This document shows positions 1-7,389 of a stretch of 21,072 nt of DNA, piece after piece. The position numbers were made by a program, and so were the translations under genes. The stretch's first letter is position 1, and the number at the start of each line of letters is the position of its first letter. Source of the stretch: Oscillospiraceae bacterium (GTDB taxonomy: Bacteria > Bacillota > Clostridia > Oscillospirales > Ruminococcaceae). The notes below the pieces were generated by a model. That model saw nothing but the letters and a program-made list of their open reading frames with translations, did not search any database and had not been told where the DNA came from. The stretch spans positions 1 to 21,072 of the forward strand of contig CAAGEB010000165.1 in the NCBI GenBank assembly GCA_900768705.1, given 5' to 3'.

Positions 1-111
1 ACGCCGTCTGCTGCGTCAAACCTCCTCGCAAGGCATACAGCCTTGCTTCGTCGGCTTTCCTTGCAGCCGACGCACCCTGCCGATTTTCTCTGTTCAAACC
101 GGTTTTTAGAG
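1..111. repeat. Hairpin-rich intergenic repeat-like segment
   Basis: This stretch holds two consecutive perfect hairpins. The first pairs GCAAGGC (28-34) with GCCTTGC (40-46) around a 5-nt loop. The second pairs CGTCGGCT (49-56) with AGCCGACG (65-72) around an 8-nt loop. A T-rich tail follows to about 111. It is open in the frame of the downstream S41 fragment, but the encoded residues (rich in Arg, Leu, Pro and Thr) do not look like a protein N-terminus. I infer an interspersed structured repeat that abuts or invaded the 5' end of the broken peptidase gene. No second copy lies in this window, so repeat status is not proven. Confidence 0.45.
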
Positions 112-946
112 ATGCCCTATATTGAAGCACTGATACCGCTCCTGCTTATTCTGCCATATAAAAATGAGCTGTTAAGAAGAGCATTATCGGTTGTCATGAG
201 CGCAGCTGTTTTTTTCAGCGGTTTTATGATGATATTTATACAGATTGAAGAGAGCAATGTACATAATTATACTACCCTGAGCCGAGGCGAGAGCTTTAGG
301 AGAACGGTAGATACAATGCGTGAGGAATACTGTCTGGCAGACTGGAAAGAAATCGACTTTGACGCACTTCTCGAGGAATTTCTTCCGAGGATAGAGGAGG
401 CTGATAAAAACGGAGATAAAGCCGCTTATGGTGCTGCACTCACGGAATTCGCCTACAGATTTTATGACGGTCATGTCTGGGCAGAGCTTGACGCAGATAC
501 AGATGAACTTACCAGAGACCTCCTTGCCGGAAACGACTATGGACTTTCCATGTTCACACTTACAGACGGCGAGACGATAGCCGTGTGTGTTGATGAGGAT
601 AGCGAGGCATACGAGGCGGGCATCAGAAACGGAACTGTTATAAAAGAATGGGACGGCACAGATGTGAAAAAGGCTGCCGAACAGGTGGAATGTATCTATC
701 CCAACCAATATTTCCCGATAAAAGAGAATGAAGATATGTTCAGACCTATATTTCTTGCGGGAAAGGGCGGGGATGAAGTCAAGGTGGCGTTCCTCGATGA
801 AAACGGTAAAGATACCCGTTGACAAGGAAGCCGCACTGAAGATCTTCGGAGACGATAACGAAGACTTTGAACTGGATTTTGCAATGAAATATTTTGATAA
901 AATCTGCGGCAAAGAACAATCTTATTACCTTACAGCCACAGGCTAA
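112..946 (+). pseudogene. S41-family (C-terminal processing) peptidase remnant, catalytic domain deleted
   Basis: The first frame (112-822) has one membrane segment (about residues 25-43 from the ATG at 112), then a helical region and a PDZ-like part with motifs such as EAYEAGIRNGTVIKEWDG, and stops at 822. A second frame picks up at about 800 with VKIPVDKEAALKIFGDD and ends at 946. That segment resembles the short tail that follows the catalytic domain in S41 proteases. About 200 or more residues that should hold the Ser-Lys catalytic core lie between these parts in intact homologues and are absent here. The last residues (KEQSYYLTATG) are encoded by the repeat that begins near 906, so the native stop is also lost. 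A single sequencing error cannot explain this, because whole domains are missing. The ATG at 112 may be fortuitous, since the 5' end abuts a repeat. The S41 assignment rests on remembered family architecture. Confidence 0.7.
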
Positions 947-1095
947 TCCACATTGCAAAGTATCGTTGGGAATTACCCGCAGCGTTACGCTGCCCTTACA
1001 GGCACAGACTTATCCACATTGCAAAGTATCGTTGGGAATTACCCGCAGCGTTACGCTGCCCTTACAGGCACAGACTAATCAATATTGGAATGTAC
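906..1095. repeat. Interspersed hairpin repeat, copy 1, with two 66-bp tandem units
   Basis: The element starts with a head module at 906-935 (CGGCAAAGAACAATCTTATT then ACCTTACAG). Two near-identical 66-bp units follow at 947-1012 and 1013-1078. A degenerate third start (TCAATATTGG) sits at 1079. Each unit contains the core GCAAAGTATCGTTGGGA and a small perfect hairpin, GCAGCG-TTA-CGCTGC. The same head and core recur 18 kb away at 19357-19420, and the head alone recurs at 19240, so this is a dispersed repeat family. It overwrites the 3' end of the S41 remnant. Together with the terminator it fills the gap to the next gene. Confidence 0.85.
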
Positions 1096-1134
1096 AGTCG
1101 CTCGGTTTGTTGAAAAGTCCTTTCTCGACATAAA

Positions 1135-1164
1135 ACAGCCCCCCCGAGGCTATCGGGGGGCTGT
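1135..1164 (-). terminator. Rho-independent terminator of the phosphatase/TraB operon
   Basis: ACAG plus a C-run pairs with a G-run plus CTGT around a short loop, giving a roughly 10-12 bp GC-rich stem. Read on the minus strand, the stem is followed by TTTTATG. It lies 24 bases past the stop of the TraB-family gene. The plus-strand flank (AAATTTATAT) is AT-rich but has a poorer T tract. Confidence 0.85.
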
Positions 1165-1187
1165 AAATTTATATGTATTCCGTTTTG

Positions 1188-2105
1188 TCATACCACTTCA
1201 ACGGTATATCCGCTTTCGGTGAGGAAATCAATAATATCCGGTGATGCGAAATAATGCAGTGCGCCTACCGCAACAAATACCTTTTCTCCGTTTTTAAGCC
1301 ATTGCAGGATATTTTCTGCCATATTTTTCTGGCGGTTGGTGTAAATAGCGTCATATACTTTCTGATGTTCTTCCATAAGCTCATCGGGAACATTATCATA
1401 ATAATTGTCCATCAGCCCTTCCAGAGTTTTCATATCGCTGTCCTTCCAGGCGCGGTAGGTTTTCAGAATTTCATCCTGCTGTTCTTTAATGGGAGTGTCA
1501 ACGACACGATTGAGCAGGAACATCTGGTATTCGAGAGACTGGTCTGCCTGAAGATGATATTGCAGGCTGAGAGTTTCCAGTTCACGGACTTCCTTGCCGT
1601 TTTTATTTGCGTAATTTATTACCGCACGGTCAGCACCGTAGGCGGAAAACATTCCCAGATCAAGGGCAAACTTTCCCGAAAGACCGGATGTCCATATTGT
1701 GGGCATATAGTGTTCGTAATTGCCGTTGTATATGTTCAGACTATCATACAAAGCCCTTGCTTTATCGTAATCATCGCCCATAATTTCTTTGGCGTCCTCA
1801 ACCTCAAAAAGCTTCATTTCCTCGGCAACTAAATTGCTTTGTTTGTCCAGCTGCACAATATCCACTTCCACAGCCACTGCGTCGCAGGCGTCAATAGCTT
1901 CATACATCTTCTCCGGAAAAACCGTATTCAGGTATCCCATGTGATATGTTCCAAGCATATAAATCACGCTGCCCGTTTCCTCGTCGCATACCTTCCACAT
2001 AGGGGGATTGACATAGGTTTTTCCGTCGCTGCAGCCACATATTGTAAATATAAGTACAAATATGGTTAAAACAGATAATATTCTTTTTGCGATATTTTTA
2101 TTCAT
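1188..2105 (-). CDS. TraB/GumN (TIKI-like) family lipoprotein
   Basis: The 305-residue product has a lipoprotein signal peptide: a basic start, a hydrophobic stretch (residues 9-22) and the lipobox ICGC with Cys25. It should therefore be anchored outside the membrane. The mature part carries the paired histidine motifs of the TraB/GumN family: GTYH at 52-55 near the start and GALH at 281-284 near the end, with Glu80 in AVEVD between them. In eukaryotic TIKI relatives, GxxH motifs belong to a metal-dependent protease site. Whether this bacterial member is a protease is unknown. A GGAAAGGA Shine-Dalgarno precedes the ATG at 2105. It is the second gene of a pair, 24 bases after the phosphatase, and ends at a strong terminator. 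Confidence 0.85.
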   Translation of the reverse strand: MNKNIAKRILSVLTIFVLIFTICGCSDGKTYVNPPMWKVCDEETGSVIYMLGTYHMGYLNTVFPEKMYEAIDACDAVAVEVDIVQLDKQSNLVAEEMKLFEVEDAKEIMGDDYDKARALYDSLNIYNGNYEHYMPTIWTSGLSGKFALDLGMFSAYGADRAVINYANKNGKEVRELETLSLQYHLQADQSLEYQMFLLNRVVDTPIKEQQDEILKTYRAWKDSDMKTLEGLMDNYYDNVPDELMEEHQKVYDAIYTNRQKNMAENILQWLKNGEKVFVAVGALHYFASPDIIDFLTESGYTVEVV

Positions 2106-2129
2106 TTTGCTGTCCTTTCCTGCAAATAA

Positions 2130-2780
2130 TTACTCGAGATCGTTGTTATTATCATCATCATTGTTTTCCCGTAATCTGATTTTTCCACTGATTTCAAATG
2201 CGGGACCCTTTTGCCACAGAAAAGGGGTGAGAATTATTTCAAAGCCCTCTCCCGGCGCACACATATAGTCGGCGGGCTTTCCTTTCGGCAAACCATATCC
2301 GCAAAGCAGGTTGGTTATCACTCCCGCATGTGTAATCAGAGCCGCACGGGTAATACTATGCCGCATCATATCGCTGAATACTGTATCCAGTCCTTCAATG
2401 CACCGCAGCTGAAATTCACTGTATTTCTCTCCGTTGGGGGGAGCACTTTCCGCACCTCCGTGGATCCATTCCGTATATGCAGGCAAATCCTTGAGCTGCT
2501 CTGTGGTTTTTTCCTCAAAATCTCCGAAATTCATTTCGCATACTTCGTCCACAATCATCAGCTTCTGCTCGGGGTAAATGATTTCTGCGGTTTCAAGGCA
2601 TCTTTCCAGCGGGGAAGAATACACCTTTCCCACATCGGGGTAGATACCGGCTTTGCACAGACCTTCAATTTCAGCCTTTCCCTGAGGACAGAGAGCAAGG
2701 TTTGTCTGTCCTATGTATTTTCCGTCCAGATTTCCTTGGGTAATTCCGTGACGGATAAGATAGAGATAATAATTCAGCAT
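2130..2780 (-). CDS. Histidine phosphatase (phosphoglycerate mutase-like) family protein
   Basis: The 216-residue protein has the family's catalytic set: the RHG motif (Arg10-His11-Gly12), Arg60 in SSPLERCLETA, Glu82 in EMNFGDFEE, and His151 in ITHAG. This points to a cytoplasmic 2H-phosphatase that works through a phosphohistidine. The cobalamin-pathway phosphatase CobC, sugar phosphatases and broad-specificity enzymes all share the fold, and no cobalamin gene lies nearby, so the substrate cannot be named. The ATG at 2780 has a textbook AAGGAG seven bases upstream. It is the first gene of a two-gene minus-strand unit with the TraB lipoprotein. I see no convincing promoter between it and the divergent XRE gene. 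Confidence 0.88.
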   Translation of the reverse strand: MLNYYLYLIRHGITQGNLDGKYIGQTNLALCPQGKAEIEGLCKAGIYPDVGKVYSSPLERCLETAEIIYPEQKLMIVDEVCEMNFGDFEEKTTEQLKDLPAYTEWIHGGAESAPPNGEKYSEFQLRCIEGLDTVFSDMMRHSITRAALITHAGVITNLLCGYGLPKGKPADYMCAPGEGFEIILTPFLWQKGPAFEISGKIRLRENNDDDNNNDLE

Positions 2781-2901
2781 AAAAATTCTCCTTAAATATT
2801 TAGAGGTGACCTTTAAATAAACCGACTTGAATAGGGCATTTAAAGCACTTCACTGTATATAATGACCTAGAGAAATGTCGAAAATTTGTTGATTATGCCG
2901 C

Positions 2902-2930
2902 TTTACAAATCGGAATAATTGTTGTATAAT
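2902..2930 (+). promoter_or_regulatory. Sigma-A promoter of the XRE regulator
   Basis: TTTACA at 2902-2907 and TATAAT at 2925-2930 are separated by exactly 17 bases. Transcription should start near 2937, which leaves a leader of about 119 nt before the ATG at 3056. Confidence 0.8.
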
Positions 2931-2949
2931 ATACATTGCGATTATACAA
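2922..2949. promoter_or_regulatory. Candidate operator: perfect 9-bp inverted repeat over the -10 box
   Basis: TTGTATAAT (2922-2930) and ATTATACAA (2941-2949) are exact reverse complements with a 10-base spacer. The left arm contains the whole -10 box and the right arm lies just past the predicted start site. A dimeric helix-turn-helix protein bound here would block transcription. The adjacent XRE regulator is the obvious candidate. Autorepression is an inference. Confidence 0.65.
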
Positions 2950-2962
2950 TGTGTAAACCACA

Positions 2963-3021
2963 CTCCCGCCGTGATTGGGACGGTGGAGCGGAGTTTTGTT
3001 GGAATGCCCTTTGCGGGCATT
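2963..3021 (+). other. Structured 5' leader of the XRE mRNA (two hairpins)
   Basis: Hairpin 1 pairs 2966-2972 with 2980-2986 around GATTGGG, with one G-U pair. Hairpin 2 pairs AATGCCC (3003-3009) with GGGCATT (3015-3021) around TTTGC. Neither is followed directly by a good T tract, so they look more like leader structure than terminators. I do not recognise a known riboswitch. Confidence 0.4.
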
Positions 3022-3055
3022 AATTGTTTATGCATTTTTACTGTAGGAGACGGAT

Positions 3056-3718
3056 ATGAACAAGGATTTTCCCAGAGTAATGAAAATGCTTCGCCGTGAG
3101 CGGGGCTTGAGACAAAAGGAAGCGGCGGAACAGCTCGGAGTAGCTCAGGCACTGCTTTCCCACTATGAGAACGGCAAGCGGGAATGTGGATTGGATTTTC
3201 TCGTACACGCAGCGGATTTTTACGGAGTTTCCGTGGATTTTATTCTGGGAAGAACCAGTTCCCGCAGCGGCGTTGTAGTTGCCGAAGAAGACCTGCCCGA
3301 GAGTACCGTTTCGGAAAGCTACAATACAGGCATTGAAGGAACCGGTATCATTCTCCAGAAAAAGCTTGCCACAAATGCTCTGGAAGTGATTTTTTCACTT
3401 TTGCTGAAAGCCAAGAATGCAAAGCTGGCTAAAGCCGTATGCTCCTACATATCCACTGCTATTTACCGTATTTTCAGAATGGTGTACAGCGCAGGAGGCG
3501 GCAACGATGAAAATCGCTTTTCTGTTCCCGGAGAAAAGGTTACAGGCACTGTGGGAGCCAAACTATCGCTGGTGGATATTTCCGCACTTGACGCCATAAA
3601 GGAAGGCACCGCCGACGAACCTATTTCCGATTCCCGTATTGAGCAGGAATATCCCCGCCAGAGCGCGGCACTTTTCCTGGTGGTAAACAATGTGGAGCGG
3701 GAGCTTAACAAGCTTTAA
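3056..3718 (+). CDS. XRE-family helix-turn-helix transcriptional regulator
   Basis: The protein has 220 residues. Residues about 8-62 form a Cro/CI-type HTH (RRERGLRQKEAAEQLGVAQA, then LSHYENGKRE, ending FYGVSVDFILGR). The rest (about 63-220) has no domain I recognise. It contains a helical stretch around 105-145 (LEVIFSLLLKAKNAKLAKAV) that could mediate oligomerisation or ligand sensing. TAGGAG lies close upstream of the ATG. It is a single-gene unit with its own promoter, a dyad operator candidate and a terminator, convergent with era and divergent from the phosphatase gene. No toxin-like partner is adjacent. Targets other than its own promoter cannot be inferred. Confidence 0.9.
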   Translation: MNKDFPRVMKMLRRERGLRQKEAAEQLGVAQALLSHYENGKRECGLDFLVHAADFYGVSVDFILGRTSSRSGVVVAEEDLPESTVSESYNTGIEGTGIILQKKLATNALEVIFSLLLKAKNAKLAKAVCSYISTAIYRIFRMVYSAGGGNDENRFSVPGEKVTGTVGAKLSLVDISALDAIKEGTADEPISDSRIEQEYPRQSAALFLVVNNVERELNKL

Positions 3719-3729
3719 CAACTGTTAAC

Positions 3730-3759
3730 AAGGCACTGCACTTGAAAGTGTAGTGCCTT
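3730..3759. terminator. Bidirectional terminator between XRE gene and era
   Basis: AAGGCACTGCACT (3730-3742) pairs with AGTGTAGTGCCTT (3747-3759), with one G-U wobble and a TGAA loop. It sits between two convergent genes, 11 bases after the XRE stop and 23 bases past the era stop. T tracts on both sides are weak, so efficiency is uncertain. Confidence 0.7.
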
Positions 3760-3782
3760 CAGCTTGTCGAAAGGTTTTGACT

Positions 3783-4682
3783 TTATTCGTCCGCAATTCC
3801 CATATTGGTAATGAAATAATCGTTGCCCCGCCAGTCTTCCTTCACCTTGACAAAAAGCTGAAGATTTACCTTTGCTCCCAGCAGCTCCTCCATATCCTGA
3901 CGGGCAAGGGTACCGATTTTTTTCAGCTGCTCTCCGCCTTTTCCGATAATCATTCCCTTATGGGAATTCTTTTCGCAGATGATAACCGCTCCGATATCTA
4001 TGATTTCGGAGCCGTTTTTTTCACGGGACTTGAAGCTTTCTATATCCACCGCAGTACCGTGGGGGATTTCCTCGTGCATTGTCCACAGAAGCTTTTCCCG
4101 TACAATTTCGGAGCAAAGGAAACGCTCCGTGCGGTCGGTGGCTATGTCGTCGGGGAAGAAATGCTCGCCTTCCACGGCATATTTCTCCAGAGCCGGAATT
4201 ATCCTGTCGGTGTTTATACGGTTTCTTACGCTTATGGGAATAACCTCCGCAAAGTCGTAAAGCTCATTGTATTGAGCAATAATCGGAAGTATATCATTCT
4301 TTGATTTAAGCAGGTCTATCTTGTTCAGCAGCAGAATTACCTCTGTACCGTGAGCTGCAAAGGAACGAATTAGATCCTGTTCCACTGCGGAGATTTTTTT
4401 CGTTACATCTGCCATAAGAATTGCGCAGTCCACATCGTCCACGGAATTGCGTATGGACTTAACCATGTGCTCCGCAAGCTTGGTTCTCGGACGAAGCATA
4501 CCGGGAGTGTCGATAAAGACAAACTGGGTATCTCCCTTTGTGAGAACGCCGTTTATGCGATTGCGGGTGGTCTGGGGCTTGGCACTGACAATAGATATTT
4601 TTTCTCCCACCAGCAGATTTGTCAGGGAGCTTTTTCCGGCGTTTGGTCTGCCGGTAATTGCTGCAAATACATTTTTTTTCAT
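3783..4682 (-). CDS. era: GTPase Era
   Basis: The 299-residue protein has the full Era layout: a GTPase domain followed by a KH RNA-binding domain. G1 is GRPNAGKS (11-18), G2 includes QTTR (37-40), G3 is DTPG (58-61) and G4 is NKID (120-123). The KH loop is GMIIGKGG (243-250), followed by the usual VKVKEDWRG near the end. Era binds the 3' end of 16S rRNA and helps assemble the 30S subunit. At the G5 position the usual SA is replaced by SV (PISVRN, 150-154), a mild deviation. It is the last gene of the rlmB-era operon, 12 bases after trmD, with an AGAGGAAAG ribosome-binding site. Confidence 0.97.
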   Translation of the reverse strand: MKKNVFAAITGRPNAGKSSLTNLLVGEKISIVSAKPQTTRNRINGVLTKGDTQFVFIDTPGMLRPRTKLAEHMVKSIRNSVDDVDCAILMADVTKKISAVEQDLIRSFAAHGTEVILLLNKIDLLKSKNDILPIIAQYNELYDFAEVIPISVRNRINTDRIIPALEKYAVEGEHFFPDDIATDRTERFLCSEIVREKLLWTMHEEIPHGTAVDIESFKSREKNGSEIIDIGAVIICEKNSHKGMIIGKGGEQLKKIGTLARQDMEELLGAKVNLQLFVKVKEDWRGNDYFITNMGIADE

Positions 4683-4694
4683 AGCTTTCCTCTT

Positions 4695-5399
4695 TTATTC
4701 CGAACCTTTTTCACGCAGGTATTTTTCGTACAGATCGGGTCGTTTTTGCCGTGTAACCTCCAGCGATTGTTCTTCCTGCCAGAGACGGACTTTTTTGTGA
4801 TCTCCGCAGAGCAGGATTTCCGGAACCTTTCTTCCTCGCCAGATTTCGGGTCTTGAATACTGGGGAAATTCCAGCAGACCGTTGTAGTGGGATTCTATGC
4901 TGTAGGCGTCCTCGTTCGGAAGCACCCCGTCCTGAAGCCTTGCAACGGCATCGCAGAGAATAAGGGCAGGCAGCTCTCCGCCTGTAAGAACATAATCTCC
5001 TACAGAGATTTCTTCTGCCGCAAGCTCGTCCAGTACCCGCTGATCAACGCCTTCGTAGTGACCGCAGATAATAATCAGTCCGTCTTCCTTTGCCAGCTCG
5101 CTGACCTTACTCTGAGTCAGCGTCTGACCCTGAGGAGACATATAGAGTATTCTGGGAGGAGTTCTGTGGCAGGATTTCAAAGCCATAACGCAGTCGTAAA
5201 TCGGCTGCGCCTGCATAATCATTCCCGTGCCTCCGCCGTATGGCTTGTCGTCAACATTACGGTGACGATCCTCTGTGTAAAGTCTGATGTTGTGGGTATA
5301 TATTTCAATATGCCCGTTTCGTATTCCCCGTCCCACAATGCTCTCGCCGAGAACACCGTCACACATCTGAGGGAAGAGGGTTGCAATATCAATTCTCAT
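4695..5399 (-). CDS. trmD: tRNA (guanine-N1)-methyltransferase TrmD
   Basis: The protein (234 residues) starts MRIDIATLFPQM, the family's usual N-terminus. That is why the ATG at 5399 is chosen over an in-frame TTG at 5417, which lies inside rimM. Family signatures are KPYGGGTGMIMQ, the knot segment LIIICGHYEGVDQR and SVGDYVLTGGELPAL, which form the trefoil-knot AdoMet site, and SIESHYNGLLEFPQYSRP toward the C-terminus. TrmD makes m1G37 next to the anticodon, which prevents +1 frameshifting. The gene begins 4 bases after the rimM stop and has only a weak Shine-Dalgarno, so it is probably translationally coupled to rimM. Confidence 0.97.
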   Translation of the reverse strand: MRIDIATLFPQMCDGVLGESIVGRGIRNGHIEIYTHNIRLYTEDRHRNVDDKPYGGGTGMIMQAQPIYDCVMALKSCHRTPPRILYMSPQGQTLTQSKVSELAKEDGLIIICGHYEGVDQRVLDELAAEEISVGDYVLTGGELPALILCDAVARLQDGVLPNEDAYSIESHYNGLLEFPQYSRPEIWRGRKVPEILLCGDHKKVRLWQEEQSLEVTRQKRPDLYEKYLREKGSE

Positions 5400-5403
5400 T
5401 GTT

Positions 5404-5913
5404 TCAATCCAGATCAAAAAGCCCGGGAAGCGGTCTTATAAGCATTTCGCCCTTTTCGGTATCGGTTTGGATAACAACCTCCTTAATGCAGGGGAAAAGC
5501 AGCTCCTTTCCGTCTTTGTTTATCGCATACACATCGGAAGCTCCGTTCTGGTAAACCTCGCTGATTTTTCCGTAAATCTCGCCGGTGTCCACATCCTTTA
5601 CGGTAAGCCCGATTATATCCTGAATAAAGAAAACACCCTCCGGAAGTTCGGCGTCGTCACGGTTCATAAACAGCATTTTTCCGATATGCGGTCTGGCGTC
5701 CTCAATGGAATTAATTCCCTCAATTTTTAAAACCACCACATTCTTGTGAACAAAGGCTCCCGTAATATTAACCGCCTTTTTCTCCTTACCGAGATAAAGC
5801 GTATCAAATCCGCACAGCACATCCGGAGTATCGCAGTAATACTGACAGCGCACCTCGCCCCTTATTCCGTGGGTTGAAACTATTTTTGCTATTTCGAGAA
5901 ACTGTTTCTTCAT
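5404..5913 (-). CDS. rimM: Ribosome maturation factor RimM
   Basis: The 169-residue protein matches RimM in size and layout. The N-terminal beta-barrel opens with IAKIVSTHGIRGEVR. A PRC-barrel domain follows from about residue 95 (FFIQDIIGLTVKDVDTGEIY). The C-terminus is LLFPCIKEVVIQTD then PLPGLFDLD. RimM binds ribosomal protein S19 and aids maturation of the 16S 3' domain. The ATG overlaps the upstream flippase stop as ATGA, a coupling arrangement. rimM followed by trmD is a widely conserved pair. Confidence 0.96.
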   Translation of the reverse strand: MKKQFLEIAKIVSTHGIRGEVRCQYYCDTPDVLCGFDTLYLGKEKKAVNITGAFVHKNVVVLKIEGINSIEDARPHIGKMLFMNRDDAELPEGVFFIQDIIGLTVKDVDTGEIYGKISEVYQNGASDVYAINKDGKELLFPCIKEVVIQTDTEKGEMLIRPLPGLFDLD

Positions 5914-7331
5914 TCCGTTTTTTCCTTCTTAAATTTTTTGCCTAAAACCATCTGAACAGCCTGAATGCAGGCTTTGAAATTCAGCAGCGTAATCACGATG
6001 AAAGCCACCGCATTTATTGCGTTCTGGACAAGTCCCACAGGCAGTGTCATAATCGACCAGCTCATAATTCCCAGCAGTCCGAGATTAACGCCGATTTTAA
6101 GCCAGTATATCTTCATATACAGGTATTTTTTGGTATCAATGACACGGTAAATAAAAACAATTATATGGCAGGAAAGGGTTGCGATAACCGCTCCCATAAC
6201 TCCGATTGTGGGTATAAGTATCAGATTCAGCAGAATATTCGCTCCTGCGCCGATTCCCGAGGAAATCAGCGAATGTGTTGTTTTCTGCGAGGCCTCATAG
6301 ATACTGGAAAGGAAGTTGTTAAAGCTCTGGAAAATCACCGCTGCCAGCAGCAAGGGAACATACATATAGGCGGGTTGGAACTCCTCCGTGCCGAAAAACG
6401 GCATTATAAACGGTCTTAGTATCAGCAGAATTCCTCCGCTGGCAATAAACATAACCGTCTGCATCATGCTGAAGATATTGGAGTAGAAATTTGACACCGT
6501 GCGGGAATTTCGCTCCGTAATCGCAGACATGTGCCATGCCTGAGAGAATATTCCCATTACCACCGAAGCCAGATTCGGGAATTTGTATGCAAAGCTTAAC
6601 AAACCGTTTTCGTCCTTGCCAAGGAAGGAAGTTACCATAAATGTATCGGATACATTGATTATCCACCACATTATTGTTGTGGGCATAAGCGGAATGCTGT
6701 ACCGTATCATGGAATTGCGGAGAGTTTTGTCGTGACCCCTTGCACGGTAGATTTTATACAGCTTTGCGGAGACATTGAGAAAGATAATTGATGTCAGATC
6801 TCCCACCACAACAGCGAACACATATCCCGATACTCCCCAGTGGAATACGCCGAGGAACAGGAGATTAAAAACAATCATAGAAACTGTGGTGATTATTCCG
6901 TCAATGGCAAAAAGGGTTACGGATATTCTGGCTCTTACATAAATTCCGCATATTTCCTTTATTGCACCCATCAGCACATAAATGTAAATCAGCCACTCAT
7001 AGCCCTTCAGCATGGGAATAAGTCCCACCAGCGGCACAAATGCCGCAAAGATGACAATGCCGCAAAGCGTTACATTTATTCCTATGGAATACACCATACT
7101 TCCGTCATTGCTCTTCTCCAGAGCAAAGCGAAGCACACCGTCCGCAATGGACAGAGTAACCACGGATATAAGCAGGGAAGAGGCGTTGATGATGTTTGTC
7201 ATATCGCCGTAGCCCGCAGTACCCAGCATACTTGTGTAGAATTTCAGCATTACATACACAAGCAGCTTTGAGCCGAACTGACCTATTCCCAGAATTATGA
7301 TGTTTCCCGCCAGCGTTTTGTATTTGTTCAT
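5910..7331 (-). CDS. Polysaccharide-type flippase (MOP superfamily, Wzx-like)
   Basis: The 473-residue protein is almost entirely hydrophobic, with about 12-14 predicted membrane spans. Its start (IIILGIGQFGSKLLVYVMLKF) and the central motif IPLMPTTIMWWIINVSDTFM are typical of oligosaccharide flippases of the MOP superfamily, which move lipid-linked sugars across the membrane. The substrate is unknown, since no glycosyltransferase or cell-wall cluster is nearby. It sits between tadA and rimM and shares an ATGA overlap with rimM, so it is co-transcribed with RNA-modification genes. The ATG at 7331 has no clear Shine-Dalgarno. A MurJ or MATE assignment is less likely but cannot be excluded by eye. 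Confidence 0.85.
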   Translation of the reverse strand: MNKYKTLAGNIIILGIGQFGSKLLVYVMLKFYTSMLGTAGYGDMTNIINASSLLISVVTLSIADGVLRFALEKSNDGSMVYSIGINVTLCGIVIFAAFVPLVGLIPMLKGYEWLIYIYVLMGAIKEICGIYVRARISVTLFAIDGIITTVSMIVFNLLFLGVFHWGVSGYVFAVVVGDLTSIIFLNVSAKLYKIYRARGHDKTLRNSMIRYSIPLMPTTIMWWIINVSDTFMVTSFLGKDENGLLSFAYKFPNLASVVMGIFSQAWHMSAITERNSRTVSNFYSNIFSMMQTVMFIASGGILLILRPFIMPFFGTEEFQPAYMYVPLLLAAVIFQSFNNFLSSIYEASQKTTHSLISSGIGAGANILLNLILIPTIGVMGAVIATLSCHIIVFIYRVIDTKKYLYMKIYWLKIGVNLGLLGIMSWSIMTLPVGLVQNAINAVAFIVITLLNFKACIQAVQMVLGKKFKKEKTE

Positions 7332-7389
7332 ATCAGAATACCGTCCGCAGGCAAAGGGTTGAAATTACTGTCATAGTAAAAATCCCATC

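Noticed and set aside
947..1078. A CRISPR array or a small RNA array
   Set aside because: Only two units of 66 bp repeat without intervening unique spacers, and there are no cas genes. The core also recurs elsewhere as a dispersed element.
3056..3718. Antitoxin half of a toxin-antitoxin pair
   Set aside because: The XRE gene stands alone with its own promoter and terminator, and its neighbours are era and a phosphatase. No small toxin-like frame is adjacent.
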